Of a stretch of 64,000 bases of DNA, positions 1 through 15,600 are shown piece after piece. Positions within the stretch are counted from its first letter, which is position 1. Each line of letters begins with the position of its first letter. The notes beneath the pieces are model-generated. The model worked only from the letters and a program-made list of their open reading frames with translations, was not told the origin of the DNA and searched no databases. This stretch comes from Asterochloris sp. CNOR1. Lineage: Eukaryota; Chlorophyta; Trebouxiophyceae; Trebouxiales; Trebouxiaceae. Position numbers and translations under genes: made by a program. Where the stretch lies: positions 1,302,001-1,366,000 of the forward strand of contig OZ017752.1 in the NCBI GenBank assembly GCA_963969365.1, given 5' to 3'.

Positions 1-555
1 CTTGATTGCTGCAGTGCTGCAGGGGCGTACGACAGCAAGGCGTCGCGCACCTCCCTCAGGGTCAGCTTGCAGGCTGCCAGCACCTTCTCGCAGTTCAAGT
101 AGTCCGCCAGGCTCACGATGGGCAGCAGAGAGTGGTTGCTGATGTCCAGCCAAGTCTCACCAGCCAGGGCTGCAGCAGCAAGGATGCTGCTGGTGCGCAG
201 CAGAGGCAAATGAGTGTTGTGGACAGCAAAGCTCACCCTGAACGAAGTTGTGGAGCTGGGCTATGCTGACCTGCCGCTGCGGGCTGATCCTGTAGAGGGG
301 CATCAGGACGTCAGAGAGCCATGCAAAATGCAACTGCACTTCACCCCAGCCACGTGTGCAAGTGACCCACATGAGCACATCGCAAATCTTGCAGGCCGAG
401 CTTGCATCAGCAATGACTTTGCAGCTCTGCTGCAGTGCTGCCAGGCCGGCAGGAACCTTTTCGCCATTGTCCAGCTCAAGTGTGACTGTTTCAGGGCTCA
501 CTGAGTAGCTTGCAAGATCGACCTGCTTGTGGAAGGCAGGCGCCTTAGCCAGCAT
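1..555 (-). CDS. BTB/POZ domain protein, 5' part (gene continues off the left edge)
   Basis: I see an ATG at 555 on the minus strand, followed by a short beta-strand pair (TVTLELDNGEKVP) and a helix-like stretch. After a likely intron acceptor at 170, an exon (1-169) reads LLPIVSLADYLNCEKVLAACK. That is the typical helix pair of a BTB/POZ fold, where a residue run like LLxLADYLxCxxLLxAC closes the domain. BTB proteins usually act as adaptors for Cullin-3 ubiquitin ligases. The stretch between the two parts (170-430) stays open in the same frame, so it may hold another exon (about 233-290, VSIAQLHNFVQ) or simply be read through. The 3' end lies outside the window, so length and any partner domain are unknown. 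The BTB call rests mainly on the last exon; a SKP1-like fold is the alternative. Confidence 0.5.
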
Positions 556-1638
556 GGTCAAGGAGGGGGCAGAGATATGTAGGTGTGAAGTTCGGGGCAC
601 ACAATGGGATGAACGGAATCAAAGTCTCGGGCATGGGACTGAACGATGACAGCTGTTGACTAGCTATAGCACACTTGACCATTCAGCTGTACATGACTGC
701 AAGTGTTAAGTTAACATCAAAGTAGAGCACCCGAATGACCGATCGATCGCGACCTGCAGTAGCTCCATGTCAAGGCGCTGCTCAGTAGCCAGCCCTGATG
801 TCTGAGCAGATCTCACAGGCATGAGGTATGTGTCATACCGCCCCCTTGCTGTTGCGGAGCAGGACTAGCAGGTGCCAATGCCGGGTAGCATGCTGCAGCA
901 TGAGACACGGCGCACATCAGTTCTTACTACCCAACTCTGGTCTGTGTGGTGCAGACTTGGGGTCAACGCCAGACAATCTGGCAGCAGATGGCACGCACCC
1001 GCAGCATAAAGGGCATGCACACAAAGACGGCACCGCTGCTGCCCCATGCTCTATATTATGGAGGAAGATGACATCTCTGTTGTGCCCGGCAGCCGCCTCT
1101 CTGTGGCTCAGATGCTTATGTACAACCAGCGCTGTGGGGCTTTCCTGCAGATGAAGGCTTGTCGCATGCAGGACACCCACTGAATCCTGCAAAATGGCCT
1201 CCTATCCCTCCTCTCCTGGTCGTCCTTAGCCCTTGTATGGCAGGTGTCGCATTGCACACCCAATGCATGAAGGACAGCTATCACATCTTTGCTGCTCTGT
1301 TGCTATCGACATGTGCCAGGGCAAGCGCTTTCTGCTGTTGTGCATGCTGGCAGCTTCCTTTTTGGGGTTCAGTCAGGCCAGGGAATACTAAAGCCTGCAA
1401 GCACTTAGCTGAAGCTCCTGACAGCCAGCTGCTGGCCTGGATTGACTACCACTTTCCAAGAGTCACTGAATAGGCGTCCGTGGCCAAATTATCATCGGGC
1501 CTTAGTGGAGTCACTTCGCTGTGCAGCTCACCCGTGACAGAGTAGAAGGTGCCAGAGATCAGGGGCTGAGAGGGTGCCCCACTGACAGCAGTGACAGGTG
1601 GTTTGCCACAACCTCTCTGACACTGGAGGCAGCAAGCC
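556..1638. other. Intergenic region between divergent BTB-like gene and VPS4
   Basis: About 1.1 kb between the minus-strand BTB-like gene and the plus-strand VPS4 gene, so it should hold both promoters. I see no convincing coding exon in either strand; the open frames are short and lack splice-site support. No TATA-like element or clear repeat stands out. Confidence 0.5.
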
Positions 1639-6044
<4,406 letters not shown>

Positions 6045-6315
6045 AACGCTCAATGAACCGTTGGTGGGATCTAGCCTCTCCTGTATCAAGTGCGCCTTTT
6101 GTAGCCCCTGCATCCCTTGGAGCCGCACCTTACACCACCAGCAACCTGGACCACCATGTTTAACAGTGGGCACCTTTCCTTCTATGACAAAACAGCGGTG
6201 CAGCGGTGGTGCTCCAGAGGGCAGTCACAGCCCAGTCTGCGCACATCTGCAATTTGCAAGAGTTCCACGTGATTGTGGAGAGCCCACCAATTGCTGGTAA
6301 AATTTCAAGGACCCC

Positions 6316-9300
6316 ATGGCCTCTGTGGTTTGGCTAGAAAACAGTGTGGAAAGTGAGTCTTGCATGCAGCCCATCTCTTAGTTCCATGCCGTGAAGCTGC
6401 CTGTGGGTGCCATCTGCAGCCCCCCAGAGCTATGTCGTGGCTGTTGCTTGGCTAGGTTATTCCCGCATTTCTGCAGCTGACCCAGCTCATGCCCATACCT
6501 CTCACAATGTCCCATATGTGTGCAGGCACAGCAGGTCTACCCCCAGAGCTGCAGCGCACGCTAGAAACCATCAGGGATCTGGATGATCGAGCCCAAAGTA
6601 TGTTGCACAAAGCTCGCCTTCAAACTCATGTGCCATCTGTGTCTAGACCTGGACTTCGTGCCTGCAGCGCTGGCTGAGAGGATCCATCGCCAGGTGGAGA
6701 CCTGCCTAGGCCCCAAACTTGGGGACGGAGAGGCAAGCCCCACGCTTCTGCATGTGCCTCTCTGCATGAGCGGCTGCAGAGCACTGCTGCAAACTGTAGC
6801 AGTCAAGCAAGGCAGCGAGCCTGATTACACAGCTATGCAATGTCCAGTCCCGCTGTTACCAACTGCCTGCTGCGGAGCCTGCACTGCCTGCATCCGATGT
6901 GCTGCCAGCCTGTTGTGTTATTTGGCACTGCTGGCGGTGTCACTATCCTTCTGCCTGGCTGAGTGACCGCGGGCACAGATGTCCATCAGGTCGCCTGTGA
7001 CCAGGCAAATGTGTTGTGCCACCTGCAGGCTCCCCATTTTGGAGGCCTCCAAATCTCCATTTGTTGGCAGACAGGCCATTTGCCGTTGACATGCACTGCA
7101 GGGCCCTTGCAGGTGGCTGCTTCCCTGCCAAGCTGATGGCAGGAAGTTGGCCAGCCATGAGCTCTGGCGGGCAAGGGGCTGCCCCTGCAGCGCGCTCTTG
7201 TGCCTTTTGACTGTCGCTCCTTGCGCCTTACAGCCTTCCAGCTCCACAGCGCCGTCTAAGCAGTGCCTGGCTACTTGCTGGGACGCTGCCCATGCTGCGC
7301 CTGATAACTGCATAGACTTGTGGTGCACTCCCTGACCGCCAGGACACCTTCATGCAGGTGTTCAAGCTGTGCCAGTAACCATTTCAGCTGTTCCTGCTCC
7401 CTGGCCATGATTGCCAGGGGCGCAGCCCACTGAGCTATGACCTCGTAGCATTGTGAAGTAAGAGACCTCGCTGCTGTTCCTGCAGGTGGCCAAGCTGCGG
7501 CGGGCCATAGAGGAGGACCAGCGCCTGCTGATGCACTGGGCAGAGGAGAAGGTGGCTCTGGCCAACAGCCTGGTCAGCCTGCTACAGTTGCATTCTGCCC
7601 AGTCCGCGCGCGATCTGGCGGGGCTGGAGGCAGAGCTGCAGGTAGGGGTCTTCACTGCCAATGCTTTTCACTTCAGCCAGACATGAAGCCCCGTGATGCA
7701 GAGTCCTCACCGTTGCGCTTCTGCCTGGTCCCATCAGAATGCCGACTGGCAAGGGTGGTGACACAGCTGCAAGCGAGATGCTTCGGGGCTGAGGTTGCAG
7801 GTGGAGCAGCGTCCAGGGGGAGGGGTGCAGCATGTGCCTGATGATGCACATACTGCAGGCCTGAGCTGCCCTGCTGTGCAGGCAGAGGCGGCAGCTGAGG
7901 GTGAGATGGTGGAGTACATGTCCTCTGAGGAGATGAAGCGCTACCGCCTGCAGGAGCTGGAGAGGGAGCGCCAGGACAAGGTGGGTGCCACGGTTGATGT
8001 AACCCGTATGCAACGTGCCCGTTGTGGCCCTGTGCTTCCAGCATCAGCGCACCCGCCTCAGACGTCTGACAGGGAGCACCAGGACAGGGTGGGGACGGCA
8101 CCCATGTTCAGAGATCCCTGGCCGGCATCCATCATAAGCAATGTTTCACAAAGTGCTTGCTGCCGGACACAGCGACACTGCCTCGGCACCACTTGCTGCC
8201 TGGACAAGGAGAGCTGTGATAGTAGTGGGCGCGATGGTGGATCTCACTCAATTGTCGTAGGCATTGCTGACTCTTGCAAGCTGGACCCCAGGCTCATGCA
8301 GTCTGTTTTGGCAGATGCTACGCTAGTGCTGTGGCTGGGAGGTCAAAGTGGTGCACTGTGCTCCAGGTGGAGGCGGCAGGGGAGGACTGCTTCCAGCACC
8401 AGGACTTGCATGCACAGCCTGGCTCACACTGTACTGTACTTCCACTCAAACTGCCAGCACTGCTCTGCATGCTGCTGTTCACATACCTCACATCCTGCTG
8501 CAGCCACACCCATGGCTTTGCTGTCCAGGCCTCCAGTGACCACCCCAAGCGCACCCCCTGCAGCAGGCCAAGCAGCTGCATGGGGCACGCTGCTGGCGCT
8601 GCCCTAGACATTTCTTTGTGATTTCAGACCAAGCCGCTCTGTCTAACCTAGTCCGCTTGCGCCACAAGTCTTGGGGGCAGCTTGGCTGCACGTCAGTACG
8701 TTCGCGCCCTGACTTTCTGCTGATCTGAAGGGGGAAGGTCCTGCTTGAGGTTGACGAGCACCATTCTCTCACACTGCGCCTCCCTGCATGATGCAGGAAG
8801 CCAAGCGGCGGCAGAGGGAGCTGGCGCAGGTGGAGCAGCAGCGGCTGGCGGCCCAGCAGCCGCCCCCCAGCATGGAACCCCTGCAGCTGCAGCTCGCGCT
8901 GACGCTGCCCAATGGCCACACAGCCACCAGCGAACAGCAGGCGCAGGAGCAGGGGCCAGCAGCGGCGCCGGCGCGCGCTGCATCGCCTGCCCCCCAGCCC
9001 ATGCAGGAGCCAGGTGGGGCACTGCGGTTTGGCTTACATGACGGCACATGATGGCACGATGAAAGGCTTTGCACAGTGCCCCATGGCAACGGCGAAGCTT
9101 GTTGCTTCGCACAAGTGCAATCCTATTGGCTCATTTGTTTCTCATAAGGGCATTACAGTTGTGTTGATTCGGTTGGGACAGAGTCCAGCAGCGCCGCCCA
9201 ACCCCCACTCGCTGAGAACCCAGGTAGGCGCTGTGGTTTGCCTTGAAGCAGCCCTGCCCATGGCTGGGTGGAGGAGCAATTTGGAGTGTCCCAGCAGCAG

Positions 9301-12010
9301 TTCCCAGCTCAGCCTGCGGCGTAGCCAGATCTGGTGCCGTGGGTTGTCTCAGACTAGGCCTGGCCTTGTCGGCTGCACAGGAGGCGCCGAGACCATGTAG
9401 CCGACTGCATTGCGCCCATTAAGCACTCGTGCTCTGCCTACGCATCAAAGGTCCTCTGCTGGCTCTGCTGACGCAGACTGCTAGTGGCCCCATCCTGGAG
9501 GCTGTGTCTCTGCTGGCTGTGCGATGTGCACACATGTGTCGTGTTTGTGACAGGAAAGTGTGGGAAGAGTGGCCACTTGTAGCCAGCCATCAATGCCAGC
9601 AGCTTCCTGGCCTGGAGTAGTCTACTTCTATGACCTAACCGCAGCTCCTTGCCCTTACAGCTGCAGGCAGCCAGAATCCGAAGGAGGCTGCCCGCAGCCA
9701 AAGCCAAAGCGTGGGGCCCCCTCGCAGCGTCAGCGCAGCTGCTGTGGAGCAAACACCCACGCCAGCGGCCAGACCACAAGCACAGAAACGCAAGGCCCCT
9801 CCAGAGGGCAAGGAGGGTGAGCGGGCAACCAAGAAGGCAAAGGAGGAGGCCAAGTGCACGTCTGCAGCAGCTGCTACCGCAGCTGCCACTGCAGGCACGT
9901 GACTTGATCGCCTGCCTACATGCACCCCTCCAGGTTGTGCCCCTCTCTGTGTGCAGCATTTCACCTGGCTGCCACTGCTGAGATGCTCGGATGCCAGGCA
10001 CCATCACTGGCCAGAAGCGTCTCTGCAGCAGCTGCTGCTCCAGCCGCAGGTGCCTGGACTACCAGCCCATCCACATACAGCTCTCAAGGGTGTGGCCTCG
10101 CCTGTGCAGCAGGTCACATGGTGCTGCAGAGGTGAAGTGTGGTGCCTGGCACCGTCACAGGTCAACAGCAGGGTGCAGCAGCAATCGCTGGGTGCCTGAC
10201 TGTCTCAACGTGCAGCAGCCAGCCCATCCATGGACAACAGTCATGTTGAAGGGGCCAACGCTTAGGCTGCTGGCTTGATTCAGGCTCAGCACTGCTGGGT
10301 GATGGCGAAGCCACATGCAGTGAGGAGTTGGCCCATGCAGCATGCTGCAGAGCGCTCAAGGGCGTGGCAGCCCCCTCCCTGGCCATCAATGGCGTGAACA
10401 GCTGGGTCTGTCTGTACAGCAGAGCAGTCGCGGTGGCATCCTGTGCGTGACTCTGGCACAGGTTCTGCTGACAAGTGCCCGGGGCTGTGCACGCCTCACT
10501 TCCACAACCTCGGGGTGTTGTGGAGTCTGCAGTGTGTGTGCCACTGCCAGCCCTCATGAGGGGCATGTCTTCCCCACTGTGCAGCCCCACTCCTGGCTGC
10601 ACCCCCAGCAGGAGCGTGAGGCTGCTACCCCCTTGGCCATAGACACGTTTGCCTCCCACACCCTTACGCATACGCTGAGCCGCAGACCATGCTGCATGGG
10701 GGTTGCACGCGTCTGTGCTGCCTGCAGCTGCGCCTGTGTGGGGGATGAAGACGGCCATGCCGGCCCCCTTGTCAGACCCCAGCCTGCGCCCATGCAGCTT
10801 GCCCCGGGGGGCATGCGTGTCCACAGTATACTTGCTGCCGGCGGCTGTGCGCATGTGCCAGGCACTTGCAGCAGCGCTGCTCCCCAGCCTGGGAGCCTGC
10901 CGGCTGTCATGCACGTCTCAGGGTGCACATGCCCCCTGCAGCTGCGCCCGAGCAGGAGGCCAAGCCAGCAACATCCTCCCCACCCCCAGAACCCCAGCCT
11001 GCGCCCACGCCGGCAGTCGAGACCCAGCCGCCCCCTGAGGAGCCTGCAGGCTCCAGCCTGGACATGCCCATGCCGGAGTGGGCTCCGCCAGGCATGTCAC
11101 ATGCGGGTGACTTTCCCAAGGTCAGCCGAGTGCAGCCACCTGCAGGTCCGTCCAGGCCAGAGTGTGCTCCGCCTGGCATATCAAATGTCGGTAATCCGCC
11201 ATTGTCAGCTGACTCTGCGGGGTCGTGCTGCTGCCCACTGTCAAAGACCTTGACGCAGGTCTGTCCATGCCAGAGTAGGCTCCATGTGGCACCCAGCATG
11301 TGGGCGTGCCCTGTCAGGTTTGGCCGGCTCTGGGGCAAGCATCACAGGATGGGAGCTCTGCTTTGGCACCCAGCCGCTTGGTTGTGCAGACCGGACAGGC
11401 TGCAAGGTCCTGCATCTGCAGCCTCTGCATCGAGGCTCCCTGTGTGTTCTCTGCCAACCCATTTGTGACATGCCACCACCCCTGACTTGTGCTTGGCTGC
11501 AAATTGGACGGTGGCAGCAATGCACACACCGACTCTTTCAACGAAGCCCACAGGACCCATCTTCTGGATGGTGTGGCGCTGCTTCAAAAGAGCCAAACCC
11601 TCTGGCTGGGCTGCAGATGAGAGGGTACAGCTGAGATGTCTCAAGGCGCTGCTGTACATTTGAAAGCTGCATCTCATGCAAAGCTGCAACTGAGGTTGTC
11701 TCAAGCATCACAGCTGCTTGTCACACAGAGCTGCATGCGCCATAGTGGAGAACTGCATGGAGGTGCCCCATGGTTGCAGGCCAACGGGCGGCTACTCACC
11801 TACCAGGACATCAATGAAAAGCTCAAGCACCGGCGGGCAGAGCTGTTCTGGCCAGCTGACAACTCCTGGTACCTGATCATGATCGACGATGTAGACCTGG
11901 AGAACAAAGAGGCTGGCATCATCTACAGCACTGGGGAGACAGAGTCCCTCAAGCTGGAGGACATAGTCAAGGAGGGGCACATGAGCCTCATCAATGATGC
12001 CAAGCCCTGA
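6316..12010 (+). CDS. ING-family (inhibitor of growth) protein with C-terminal Tudor-like domain
   Basis: Exon 1 (6316-6352) and exon 2 (6526-6597) join as MASVVWLENSVES-TAGLPPELQRTLETIRDLDDRAQ, the start of an ING N-terminal domain. Next come 6668-6732, 7486-7641 (a coiled coil with EEKVALANSLVSLLQLH) and 7882-7980 and 8797-9013. All phases agree. Exon 9667 to about 9897 encodes a lysine-rich nuclear signal (KRKAPPEGKEGERATKKAK). Proline-rich exon(s) include about 10942-11119. The last exon (11780-12010) ends ...NDAKP and reads AELFWPADNSWYLIMIDDVD, a Tudor-like beta barrel. ING proteins normally end in an H3K4me3-reading PHD finger inside histone acetyltransferase or deacetylase complexes. 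I find no Cys/His PHD pattern here. Exons between 9.0 and 11.7 kb are uncertain, so the Tudor exon could belong to a separate small gene; a continuous model is preferred because no stop, start or gap separates them clearly. Confidence 0.7.
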
Positions 12011-12627
12011 CGGTGGCACAGCTGAACAACACTGTGAACCCATCTGACATCTCCCCCTCTACGTGACACAGCTGACTGATTCTGTGATCACCTGAAGTGT
12101 GGTTCACACACCAAAATTTACAGTGTGAAGACAGAATCAGGGTTTGCAAGGTTTATTGCAGCACCATTTTGGGGCTGCTGTGCGCTGCCTGCGCTCTGTC
12201 GGGGCTCTTCACTTCTTAGCTGCCTCAATAAGACTAGCAGGTCTCCATAGACGGCCATGCAGGCAAGGTGAACATGGACATGGAACTGGCATGCGAGCCC
12301 TTGACCACCAGAGCTATGCCGACACGTGAGCTATTGCTTTGCTCACTAACCACTTCATTGTTGCAACCACCCGCAGTGTAATTTGCAGAGGATGTCCACG
12401 CGACATCTTGCAGTAATCTCTGACGCAAATGTCCATCGAACCAGCATGCACCTAACCTGGAGGAACTGATGCTTGCAGTCCTAGGCTGACATCAATCGGC
12501 AGTGCGGAACCAGCACGCAGCAGCGTCAGTGCTGATGGGGTACACCCATGGGGGCTTGTGGCCCTCAGATCAGGGCCTGCAGGGAGTCAGGGCTCACCAT
12601 GACCCAGCCATCCTCTCCAAGCCGGCA
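12011..12627. other. Intergenic region between ING-like and DZIP1-like genes
   Basis: About 600 bases holding the 3' end of the ING-like gene and the promoter of the DZIP1-like gene, which run in the same direction. I see no conserved coding exon. The frame of DZIP1 exon 1 is open upstream to 12502 but has no conserved residues there. Confidence 0.5.
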
Positions 12628-15600
12628 ATGCCGCAGAGAGGCTTCCGCTTTGATGCCCGGAGGACCCGCATTGACTGGCGGGCGCTGCACGGCGTGGACA
12701 TAAACAAGCTGGTGAGCAGGCCTTCACAGGCCACCACAACGTTTCCACTGCGTTGGGAGGGCATGCGGCAAAGCTGGTTGAAGCTCAGAGGTGCATGTCC
12801 CGCCAACTGCTTGTGAGCAGGCACTCAGCTTGCAGAATGCTTTCCGCGAGCATTCATTGCCCCGATCAGCAGTTGACCAAGCCTGCTGCATGCCTGCTGC
12901 AAATCTGTGTGTCTGCAAGTCCAGGACATCATTGTTGACACTGCTTCCATGCTTGGCCCACACCACAGCAGCCCTCCAAAGCTGCAGCCCCTTCAGATAA
13001 TGAAGTCTGTCACACCAGCAACCAGCCAGCCCCTATACAGGAAGTTTCGTGGCGGCAAGGGTGCCCCAGCCACAGCAACAGGCTTGAGGTGTATTCAGCA
13101 CCCCATCTGTCCGAACCCCCACAAAGGCAAGCCTGCAGGTGTGGGAGACAGACACCCACACTCTGCAGATTGTGCTGGGCATGGTGGCATCGCACAGCAT
13201 TCAGCGCTTGGGTCAGCATGCCTGCAGGTCGGGAGACAGAGTTTGGCGCTGCTACCTGACACCATGAGCTTCAGTAACGCAGAGACCCTGGCACCAGCAG
13301 CCATCCATAATGGGTCCCCACAAGCAGTTAGTTTATGCGCCTGCAGGTGCGCGAGACAGACATCAACACGCTGGAGAAGGTCGTGGGCATCGTGGCCTTT
13401 GGGGATATTGAAGCGGAGGAGGCCCGCAACCTGACCGAGCTCAACTTCACGCGCATGCTGCGCCTGAGCCAGCTGGCCACCGAGTATCTGCTGCATGTGC
13501 AGGACCAGCTGGCCTATGACAATGGGCGCCTCAAGGTGCGGCTGCGGCTGCTGGGCAGCTCTCATGCCGGGGTTGCCTGGTATGCAGCTGCAGGCTTGAG
13601 CAAGACAGGGTTCCTCGGGTGCAGCTGCGCGTGTGTCGGTGCTGCCTGGCACCTGGGCATGCTGGGATGCCTGCTGCACGTGCTGGACCAGCTGGCCCTT
13701 GACACTGGGTGCCTCAAGGTGCGACTGCGGCTGCGGCTGCGGCTACGGCTGCGGCTGCTGTGCAGCAATCATGCTGGGGTCGCCTGCTGAGCGGGTGTAG
13801 GCTTGAGCGTGAAGGGCGCCCCCAAGGTGCGCCTGCGCCTGTCATGGACCGCCTCGCTGCCTGCCAGGGGCACTCGCAGTGCAGCAGCTGCACACCATGT
13901 GCAGGACAGGCTGACAGCAAGCGCCTGAAGTCGTACCCCTGGCTGCCCCTGGGCTGCGTGGCTGGCGGACCTGACCTCATTCCTGAGCAAAGTATGGCAT
14001 GCAGCACGCACTCATCGTGCTGCCTGGCAGCCGTGTATGCGCCATGGCAGCTCTGGCTCTTTGATGCAACACAGCACCTAAGTCGCCAGCGAGAGGCGGA
14101 ACTAAACACAATTGGTGGTGGTGCCTGGACGTCGCTCGCCTGGGCCTTGTCAGGTGGCAGGCAAGCTGTTCTGCAGCGGTGCCTGCAGGATGAGGCTGTT
14201 CGGGGCCAGCAGCATGTGGAGGGGCTGCAGCTGCGGGTGTCTGAGCAGAAGCAGCTGTTGGCGCAGCACCGCAAGGAAGGGCGCCGCATGAAAAAGACGC
14301 TGGCCACTTATGAGGTGGGCCCAGCAGCACGAAACCAGTGCACAGGCGTGGCCTTGCTGTACTGGCCTGGCCAATGCTACATCATCTTACCTCCTTGTTT
14401 GTGAAGCGTGGTCTGCATCAGCCAGGTGCAGGGTGCAGTGGTGGGTGCCCAGATCGCGCTGCACACCGCAGGGCATCTTCTGCAAGTGCCAGCGCTCAGG
14501 AAGATTGTAGAAGTCCAAAAGGAGCTGTCATGAGATCAGGCAGCCCCCTGGCGTGCAGGCGGTGGTGCCCTGCATCGCCTGCCCTTGCTCCAGGACTGCT
14601 TCGCGCAACGCAGCACTTGGCCTCAAGCCCCCAGCTCCTGCAGGTGCTGGCACAGGCTGCCCGCCAGCAGCAGGAGCAGCAGGCCAAGCAGCAGCCCCCA
14701 CAGGCGCCGGCCGCATCACCAGCTGTCCCCCCTGCACAGACGCAGACAATGTTGCGCACTCAGGAGCCTGATCCGGTGCTGCTGTACAAGCTTGAGCGTG
14801 TAGAGAGGCAGGTGGGGCCCAGCACGGCAGTTGAAGCACTCAGGTGCATGTTGCAGCAGCACATGCCTTGCCATGTGAGAAGGAGCGCCAGCTGCACCAG
14901 GGCTTGCAGGAGGGGCCCTGCCTGCCAGGTCACGCTGGAGCGTTCCTGCCTGCAGGCTCACGACCTGCGAGAAGAAAGGGAGGGTCTGATGAGGGACGTG
15001 GCCAAGCTGAGAACCGCTCTGCAGGAGGTGTCTGCTGCAGGCAAAGGTGCAGCCCTTGGTTGCATGCTGCCCTTGGCCGTTGTGGGTTGAGCGCCCCTGA
15101 GGGGCATGATGGGGCCAGGCTTTGCACCTGGCAGCCTACGGCTGTGGGAGAGTGGCTGCTGCGGGGAGAGGTGGTCCCCAGCTGTGCCTCCTGCCCATTT
15201 GTGATGGTTGGGAAGGGGCTGCTGCAGGGTCAGATGGGGCCCAGCCAGGCAACTGGCAGTCTCGAGCCCAGCCATCTGTCTTGAGCCCAGCTTCGCCTGT
15301 GATCGTGGGTTATGGGCCGCTTCAGTACAAGACGTGCCCAACGCCTTGCAGCCGCAGACTTTTGGCCGAGCTTGGCCAGTTGGGCCCTGCTGCCAGACCC
15401 AGCCCTGAGGCTGATACACTCGCGAAGCTTCACAATGCTCCTCAGCAAAGCTTCCTTCTGGGTGCTGCTGCCTGAGGCCTCAACATCTGACCTGTTCTGC
15501 CTGCGGACTGCTGGCCCCCAGTCTGGGCACCAGTGCAGGGAGTTGTGGGCAGGAAGTGGCAGCCAAGGTGGCAAGCAGCCACCCAAGGGCTGGTGACTGC

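Noticed and set aside
8769-9112. Alanine-rich frames on the minus strand across the ING-like gene
   Set aside because: They mirror the Gln/Glu-rich plus-strand exon 8797-9013 and show no conserved domain or splice support of their own.
11390-11480. Cysteine-rich stretch (CSLCIEAPCVFS) in the ING-like gene as a PHD finger
   Set aside because: The Cys4-His-Cys3 spacing, the tryptophan and the second zinc-ligand set are missing, and it overlaps intron-like sequence.
13724-13762. (CGGCTG)n as an independent microsatellite
   Set aside because: It sits exactly where the copied exon edge has CGGCTGCGGCTG, so it is better seen as an expansion within that duplicated unit.
14400-14520. Possible C2H2 zinc finger of DZIP1
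   Set aside because: Cysteines and histidines occur in several frames but none has the C-x2-C-x12-H-x3-5-H spacing in a phase compatible with the neighbouring exons.
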